A stretch of 10,937 nt of DNA from Firmicutes bacterium UBA5420 (GTDB taxonomy: Bacteria; Bacillota; Limnochordia; Darwinibacteriales; Darwinibacteriaceae): contig DHNI01000092.1 in assembly GCA_002409455.1 (NCBI GenBank), positions 57,063 to 67,999 of the forward strand, in the 5' to 3' direction. The notes below the pieces were generated by a model. It did no database searches, was not told where the DNA came from, and worked only from the letters and a program-made list of their open reading frames with translations. The translations under genes and the position numbers were made by a program. Each line of letters begins with the position of its first letter. Position 1 is the first letter of the stretch. Below, piece by piece: positions 7,725 to 10,937 of the stretch.

Positions 7725-8684
7725 ATGGATTTCAAGAAAAACCGTGGCGTTGTGCTGGGGCTAGTGTTAGTGGTAATTGCCAGTGTTACCCTCTTGATTA
7801 GTTGGTCTGGCGATGATCGAAATATTGTACGAGAGTTACAAGAGGAACCGAAACTTTCTGTCTTCGTGAATGAAACTGGGCAAATTCACGAAATGATGCT
7901 AGAGGAGTACATTGCGGGGGTGGTGGCGGGAGAGATGTTTCCTGATTGGCCTGTAGAAGCCTATGCCGCGCAGGCTATTTTTGCCCGCAGCTTTACCATG
8001 GACTTCATTTCTACGGGCGGGGTGAAAGACAAGTATGGAGCGGATGTTTCCACCTCCATCCAAGAAACCCAGGCGTTTAACCCGGAGGCTGTTACAAACG
8101 ATATCAAGAAAGGTGTGGAAATGACCCGAGGTGAGGTCATGACCTATGACAATCGCTTTGTGCGAGGCTGGTTTCATGCCTATTCTGGAGGCATCACTGC
8201 CCGGGCCAAGGAGGGTTTAGATTACAAGGAAGAAGAACCGCCCTTTACCGCAAGCGTCAAACTACCTGAAAACGAATATGTTCCAGATGATGTTAAAGAA
8301 TGGACGGCAGAATACAGTGCAGCTGAACTTAATGGACTCCTCGGGACCGCTGGTCTTAATGTGGGGGACATCCAGGGTCTAGAGATCACCGAAAAGGGCC
8401 CCAGCGGACGCGTTACTCTAATTACAGTTACAGGAACCCAGGGCGAAGAGACAATCTCAGGGCCAGAGTTTCGATTAGCGGTTGATTCTACAAAAATGAA
8501 GTCAGCCTTGGTTCGCGATTTTGCATTCGAAAATGGGGTTCTTACCATTACCGGAACTGGTTATGGGCATGGGGTGGGTCTAAGCCAGTGGGATGCCTTT
8601 ATGTTAGCTGAAGAAGGGAAAAGCCCTAAGGAGATCGTAGAGACTTTTTTCGAGGGTATAGAAATCCGCAAAATCTACGACTGA
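7725..8684 (+). CDS. SpoIID/LytB-domain protein, putative membrane-anchored peptidoglycan lytic transglycosylase
   Basis: SpoIID family proteins cut glycan strands; SpoIID itself works with SpoIIP and SpoIIM during engulfment. This 319-residue protein has an N-terminal membrane anchor at about 8-27, then an extracytoplasmic domain. EEYIAGVVAGEMFPDWPVEA at 60-79 is the family catalytic motif, with E70 aligning to the essential Glu of SpoIID. FHAYSGGITA follows from about 150, and GYGHGVGLSQWDA at 279-291 is the C-terminal signature. The protein has no cysteine at all, whereas studied SpoIID proteins include zinc-binding forms using cysteines. ATG 7725 has AAAAGGAGG 6 nt upstream. Its position between hup and yabP is unusual, since spoIID normally sits near murA. 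I therefore regard it as a paralogue rather than the certain spoIID gene. Confidence 0.9.
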   Translation: MDFKKNRGVVLGLVLVVIASVTLLISWSGDDRNIVRELQEEPKLSVFVNETGQIHEMMLEEYIAGVVAGEMFPDWPVEAYAAQAIFARSFTMDFISTGGVKDKYGADVSTSIQETQAFNPEAVTNDIKKGVEMTRGEVMTYDNRFVRGWFHAYSGGITARAKEGLDYKEEEPPFTASVKLPENEYVPDDVKEWTAEYSAAELNGLLGTAGLNVGDIQGLEITEKGPSGRVTLITVTGTQGEETISGPEFRLAVDSTKMKSALVRDFAFENGVLTITGTGYGHGVGLSQWDAFMLAEEGKSPKEIVETFFEGIEIRKIYD

Positions 8685-8685
8685 G

Positions 8686-8713
8686 TCTAACTTGACTACT
8701 TCGCGCATACAAT
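8686..8713 (+). promoter_or_regulatory. candidate sigma-E promoter for yabP-yabQ
   Basis: CATACAAT at 8706-8713 matches the sigma-E -10 consensus CATACAHT at every position. The -35 region is weak: TCTAACT (8686-8692, 13 nt spacer) agrees at four of seven positions with KMATATT. The predicted start lies about 45 nt before the yabP GTG. In B. subtilis the yabP-yabQ genes belong to the mother-cell sigma-E regulon, which supports the call. Confidence 0.6.
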
Positions 8714-8763
8714 GTTGCAGAGAGGATGCAAGTAACATTGATATGGGCAGGGAGGTAGTTACT

Positions 8764-9048
8764 GTGGATGACAAGAGGTTGAGTAATGTCCGCCATCAAT
8801 TGGTTCTGGCGGAGCGAGAGCGCCTTACCCTTGATGGAGTGGTGCATGTCGAAAGTTTCGATGACCGGGAAATTGTACTCGAGACAGAGCTCGGCGGCCT
8901 TGTAGTGCAGGGAGAAGAGCTGCATATTAAGGAACTCAATTTAGAGAAAGGAAATATGCTCGTGAGCGGGTACATTGGATCCGTGGAATACCTGGGCGAC
9001 TCCCTTGCAAAGCGCAGCAAGGGCTTGTTGGCAAGACTATTTAAATAG
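8764..9048 (+). CDS. yabP: sporulation protein YabP
   Basis: Small mother-cell sporulation protein of the YabP/YqfC family, found only in endospore formers; its biochemical role is unknown. The 94-residue product has the family pattern LTLDGVVHVESFDDREIVLET, then GLVVQGEELHIKELNLEKG and a C-terminal KGLLARLFK. I place the start at GTG 8764, because AGGGAGG (8749-8755) sits 8 nt upstream and the length then fits the family. A longer in-frame reading from TTG 8692 has no ribosome binding site and would cross the CATACAAT promoter element. The gene is 79 nt after the spoIID-like gene and 20 nt before yabQ, so yabP and yabQ probably form one transcription unit. Confidence 0.93.
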   Translation: MDDKRLSNVRHQLVLAERERLTLDGVVHVESFDDREIVLETELGGLVVQGEELHIKELNLEKGNMLVSGYIGSVEYLGDSLAKRSKGLLARLFK

Positions 9049-9068
9049 GGCTAAAGTGAGGTGTCTTT

Positions 9069-9539
9069 ATGGAATCCCTAGGCACTCAACTTTATGCCTT
9101 TGGAATTGTCCTATTGGCGGGAATCACCTTAGGACTTTTCTTTGATCTTTTTCGGGTCATTCGCGGGCTTTTGCGACCTGGTGTCGTAAGTACGCCTATT
9201 TTGGATCTTCTTTTTTGGGCTCTGATTACGCCCATTCTTGTGCTTTATCTCATCTTGGCCAACTGGGGTGAGCTGCGGGGTTATGTGATCATAGGCCTTC
9301 TTTTAGGTCTATCTTTTTATCGTTTGCTCCTTTCTGGTATGGTCATCTCCCTCTTACTGTGGCTTGTACAGGTAATTGGAGGGTTTTTAAACCTGGTCTT
9401 TTCCTTCGTAATCTGGTTAGCTTCTTTTCCTATACTTCTAATTCAAGAAGCCCGCTTCAGCTGGTCTCATAGGCCAAAACCCCTTAAAGCGGCCAAGAGG
9501 GTCTGGCGCTTTAAGCCTAGACTACGCTGGAGAAAATGA
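9069..9539 (+). CDS. yabQ: spore cortex biosynthesis membrane protein YabQ
   Basis: Integral membrane protein required for cortex formation in B. subtilis, located in the membranes around the forespore. The 156-residue product has about four to five hydrophobic segments (roughly 7-27, 42-64, 70-90, 90-110, 110-126). A strongly basic cytosolic tail follows (KPLKAAKRVWRFKPRLRWRK). The N-terminal GITLGLFFDLFRVIRG motif is characteristic of YabQ. ATG 9069 has a moderate ribosome binding site, GTGAGGTG (9055-9062). The gene is 20 nt downstream of yabP and should share its promoter. Its molecular activity is not known. Confidence 0.93.
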   Translation: MESLGTQLYAFGIVLLAGITLGLFFDLFRVIRGLLRPGVVSTPILDLLFWALITPILVLYLILANWGELRGYVIIGLLLGLSFYRLLLSGMVISLLLWLVQVIGGFLNLVFSFVIWLASFPILLIQEARFSWSHRPKPLKAAKRVWRFKPRLRWRK

Positions 9540-9612
9540 AAGCAAATTCCGATTCTGGCAGGAAAACCCTAAGCGGGGGGTGAATGGAACAGCCAGGAGG
9601 GAATGTTCGGAT

Positions 9613-9939
9613 ATGGCCAAAAAACGCGTGAGACTGCAGCCCTGGCGAGTTGTGTTGCTCTTGGTAGCTTTGTGGGTTGGATTCAGTTTTGCTAAAAGTG
9701 GACTGGCAAATCGCAGGCTGAGACAGGAGATCGACGCTTTAGAGAAGCGCCTGGTCGTATTGGAGTTGCGTAAAGAAGATTTGGAGCGGGAAATCGAGGA
9801 ATGGAAGTCTCCTGAGAATGTGGAACGGGTGGCCCGGGAGCAATTAGGTCTGGTGAAACCTGGTGAAGTGGTGTATCGAGTGTCAGAACCCTTCTCTGGC
9901 GATGTGGAGCATGATGTGGAGAAACGATCCTCGTATTGA
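9613..9939 (+). CDS. divIC: septum formation initiator DivIC/FtsB
   Basis: Bitopic division protein that joins the FtsL/DivIB(FtsQ) complex and helps activate septal peptidoglycan synthesis. From ATG 9613 the product is 108 residues. It has a short basic cytoplasmic end (MAKKRVRLQPWR), a transmembrane helix at about 13-29, and a coiled coil at about 32-65 (ANRRLRQEIDALEKRL onward). The diagnostic VERVAREQLGLVKPGEVVY box follows at about 73-91. An upstream in-frame GTG at 9580 is less likely: it lacks a ribosome binding site, while AGGAGGG (9595-9601) lies 11 nt before ATG 9613. The TGA stop (9937-9939) is embedded in the -35 box of the next gene's promoter. Placement after yabQ is conserved across Bacillota. 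Confidence 0.94.
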   Translation: MAKKRVRLQPWRVVLLLVALWVGFSFAKSGLANRRLRQEIDALEKRLVVLELRKEDLEREIEEWKSPENVERVAREQLGLVKPGEVVYRVSEPFSGDVEHDVEKRSSY

Positions 9940-9964
9940 CACAAAAGTAGTGATAATATATAAT
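9936..9964 (+). promoter_or_regulatory. consensus sigma-A promoter for the S1-domain gene
   Basis: TTGACA (9936-9941) and TATAAT (9959-9964) match both sigma-A hexamers perfectly, with an ideal 17-nt spacer. The -35 includes the divIC stop codon. Transcription should start near 9971, giving a leader of about 50 nt. The leader contains a small hairpin, CGTGC-CCT-GCACG (9977-9989), and the GAGGAGG ribosome binding site (10001-10007). Confidence 0.93.
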
Positions 9965-10020
9965 GTTATGTAGTCGCGTGCCCTGCACGGCAAAATCCAA
10001 GAGGAGGAATTTTTTAACGT

Positions 10021-10410
10021 ATGTCAATTGATGTCGGCAACATTGTCGAAGGGAAGGTTACGGGAATAACCAATTTTGGTGCTTTCGTCGAACTCTCCAA
10101 TGGAAAAACCGGTTTGGTTCACATTTCTGAAGTAGCAGATGCTTATGTGAAGGATATTAAGGACTTTCTAAACGAAAATGATGTCATTAAAGTGAAGGTC
10201 ATTAATATGAGCGAGGGTAAGATTGGCCTGTCGATTAAACAGGTGAATCCAACTAAGCCATCGCGTGATCGTCGTGGTCCCCGCAGGAAGGCAGCAAGTC
10301 CTGTGGATTTTGAGGAGCGTTTATCCCGCTTCTTGAAAGACAGTGATGAAAGGCAAGTTGCTCTGAAGAAAAGTCAGGATTCAAAACGGGGAGGCAGGGG
10401 CGCAAGGTAG
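10021..10410 (+). CDS. yabR: S1 RNA-binding domain protein (YabR-like)
   Basis: Small RNA-binding protein whose single S1 (OB-fold) domain fills residues 1-76: VGNIVEGKVTGITNFGAFVE, GLVHISEVAD and GKIGLSIKQV are textbook S1 segments. The remaining ~53 residues are a basic, low-complexity tail (PSRDRRGPRRKA, ending SKRGGRGAR) that could add nonspecific RNA contacts. Length (129) and position after divIC match B. subtilis yabR, a general-stress-type S1 protein of uncertain target. ATG 10021 is the only plausible start, because an in-frame TAA lies at 10015. The GAGGAGG site is 13 nt upstream, a longer spacing than usual. The gene has its own strong sigma-A promoter, so it is likely expressed in growing cells. 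Confidence 0.95.
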   Translation: MSIDVGNIVEGKVTGITNFGAFVELSNGKTGLVHISEVADAYVKDIKDFLNENDVIKVKVINMSEGKIGLSIKQVNPTKPSRDRRGPRRKAASPVDFEERLSRFLKDSDERQVALKKSQDSKRGGRGAR

Positions 10411-10416
10411 ATCGAA

Positions 10417-10446
10417 ATGAAACACAAGCCTTTCTCCGAAACTTAA
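10417..10446 (+). other. possible 9-codon leader peptide ORF upstream of a terminator
   Basis: ATG AAA CAC AAG CCT TTC TCC GAA ACT TAA encodes MKHKPFSET and stops one base before the terminator stem. The upstream AAGG (10404-10407) is a weak ribosome binding site. A short ORF directly before a hairpin resembles a leader-peptide arrangement, but an ORF this short can arise by chance, and no alternative antiterminator pairing is evident. Confidence 0.2.
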
Positions 10447-10447
10447 G

Positions 10448-10468
10448 ACACCCCCACGGGGGTGTTTT
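10448..10468 (+). terminator. intrinsic terminator after the S1-domain gene
   Basis: ACACCCC (10448-10454) pairs with GGGGTGT (10459-10465) around the loop CACG. The tract after it is TTTTCACTTT, a modest U-run. It lies 37 nt after the yabR stop and about 20 nt before the presumed start of the DUF501 gene. It may therefore act as a partial terminator, attenuator or mRNA-end stabiliser. Confidence 0.8.
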
Positions 10469-10488
10469 CACTTTAAGGAAGTGATGTT

Positions 10489-10937
10489 CTGAAGTACGAA
10501 AAGCCTGATAAGGAAACTCTAGCTATTATTAAGGAGCAGATCGGCAGGGAGCCCCGGGGGGTTTTGGGCGTGGCAACCACTTGCGAATATGGTTATCCCC
10601 AGGTGATTGTAAATCGGCCCGTTTCGGCCACCCCTTCGAGCATTGAGATCTTTCCTACGCTATACTGGCTCACCTGTCCTTATTTGCGTAAAGAAATGGC
10701 CCTACTAGAGGGCGAAGGTCTTATTGCGCACTTTGAAAAGCGCATCCAAGAGGAACCGGAATTTGCAGCTTTGGTTGAGAAGAATCACGAAAGCTATGCT
10801 CAGCACCGCCTGGCACTTATTCCTACCGTTGTTCAAGAAAATCTCAAAGAAGAGTACCCTGATCGCTATCGAGTGTTGGCAGAGACGGGTGTAGGGGGAA
10901 TTCGTAGCTTAGAGGGTGTTAAGTGCTTTCATACCCA
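10489..10937 (+). CDS. DUF501 family protein, 5' part (cut by window edge)
   Basis: Conserved protein of unknown function. The reading frame is open from a stop at 10474 to the window end (149 codons plus 2 bases). Family features are IIKEQIGREPRGVLGVA near residue 13-29, FPTLYWLTCPYL at 55-66, and GVGGIRSLEGVKCFH at 134-148, which normally lies near the C-terminus. Cys32, Cys63, Cys146 and His148 could form a metal site (inference). No ATG, GTG or TTG precedes the conserved IGREPRGV segment. The best start is CTG 10489, with AAGGA (10475-10479) upstream. In Actinobacteria DUF501 lies between ftsB and an exopolyphosphatase gene, so ppx/gppA may follow to the right. The gene follows yabR after a terminator-like hairpin. 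Confidence 0.85.
   Translation, partial: MKYEKPDKETLAIIKEQIGREPRGVLGVATTCEYGYPQVIVNRPVSATPSSIEIFPTLYWLTCPYLRKEMALLEGEGLIAHFEKRIQEEPEFAALVEKNHESYAQHRLALIPTVVQENLKEEYPDRYRVLAETGVGGIRSLEGVKCFHT

Noticed and set aside
8692..8763. N-terminal extension of YabP from TTG 8692
   Set aside because: It has no ribosome binding site, makes the protein longer than the family, and overlaps the sigma-E -10 box. GTG 8764 has a well-placed ribosome binding site.
9580..9612. Eleven-residue longer DivIC from GTG 9580
   Set aside because: No ribosome binding site at usable distance. The AGGAGGG at 9595-9601 serves ATG 9613, which gives the usual short basic N-terminus.
9971..9992. Leader hairpin of the S1 gene as a riboswitch or tRNA-like element
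   Set aside because: It is only a 5-bp stem in a 50-nt leader, with no match to a riboswitch core that I can recognise.
1..10937. Novel defence, mobile or biosynthetic system
   Set aside because: Every long open frame belongs to a recognised conserved core or sporulation family, and there are no integrases, transposases, arrays or anomalous base composition.

Overview
The window comes from the chromosome of an endospore-forming member of the Bacillota (Firmicutes). GC content looks close to 50%. It is the conserved pth-mfd-spoVT-yabM-mazG-hup-yabPQ-divIC-yabR neighbourhood known from Bacillus and Clostridia. SpoVT, YabP, YabQ, a SpoIID-family protein and a SpoVB-type flippase together point to a spore former. 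Gene order resembles Clostridia more than Bacillus: HU sits beside mazG, MazG has no fused methylase domain, fin is absent between pth and mfd, and no S4-domain rqcP/yabO is present. I cannot name the genus.

Layout. Positions 1-58 hold a short tandem repeat and the pth ribosome binding site. pth (59-649) and mfd (669-4160) are tightly spaced. spoVT (from 4217) follows behind a sigma-G-like promoter that overlaps the mfd stop codon. A MurJ/SpoVB-type flippase gene (4839-6437) then meets mazG (7216-6410, minus) tail to tail with 28 bp of overlap. hup (7558-7280, minus) lies upstream of mazG and has a strong intrinsic terminator between the two genes. A 166-bp divergent regulatory region (7559-7724) separates hup from a spoIID-like gene (7725-8684). 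A perfect sigma-E -10 box (CATACAAT) precedes yabP (start corrected to 8764) and yabQ (9069-9539). divIC (start corrected to 9613) follows. A textbook sigma-A promoter (TTGACA-N17-TATAAT, 9936-9964) spans the divIC stop and drives a yabR-type S1 protein (10021-10410). A terminator hairpin (10448-10468) comes next, then the 5' part of a DUF501 gene that apparently starts at CTG 10489 and runs off the right edge. No gene-free stretch exceeds 300 bases.

Working together. The left part covers translation quality control (Pth) and transcription-coupled repair (Mfd). SpoVT, the flippase, the SpoIID-like hydrolase, YabP and YabQ relate to the spore envelope. MazG and HU are nucleotide-pool and nucleoid housekeeping proteins. 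DivIC serves division, and the S1 protein and DUF501 close the window.

I see no CRISPR array, phage, insertion sequence, toxin-antitoxin or defence module. The points most worth checking are the regulatory architecture (sigma-E, sigma-G and sigma-A promoters; terminators just upstream of mazG and DUF501), the SpoIID-like gene at this locus, the inverted mazG-hup pair, and the divIC-S1-DUF501 linkage with its non-standard start codon.
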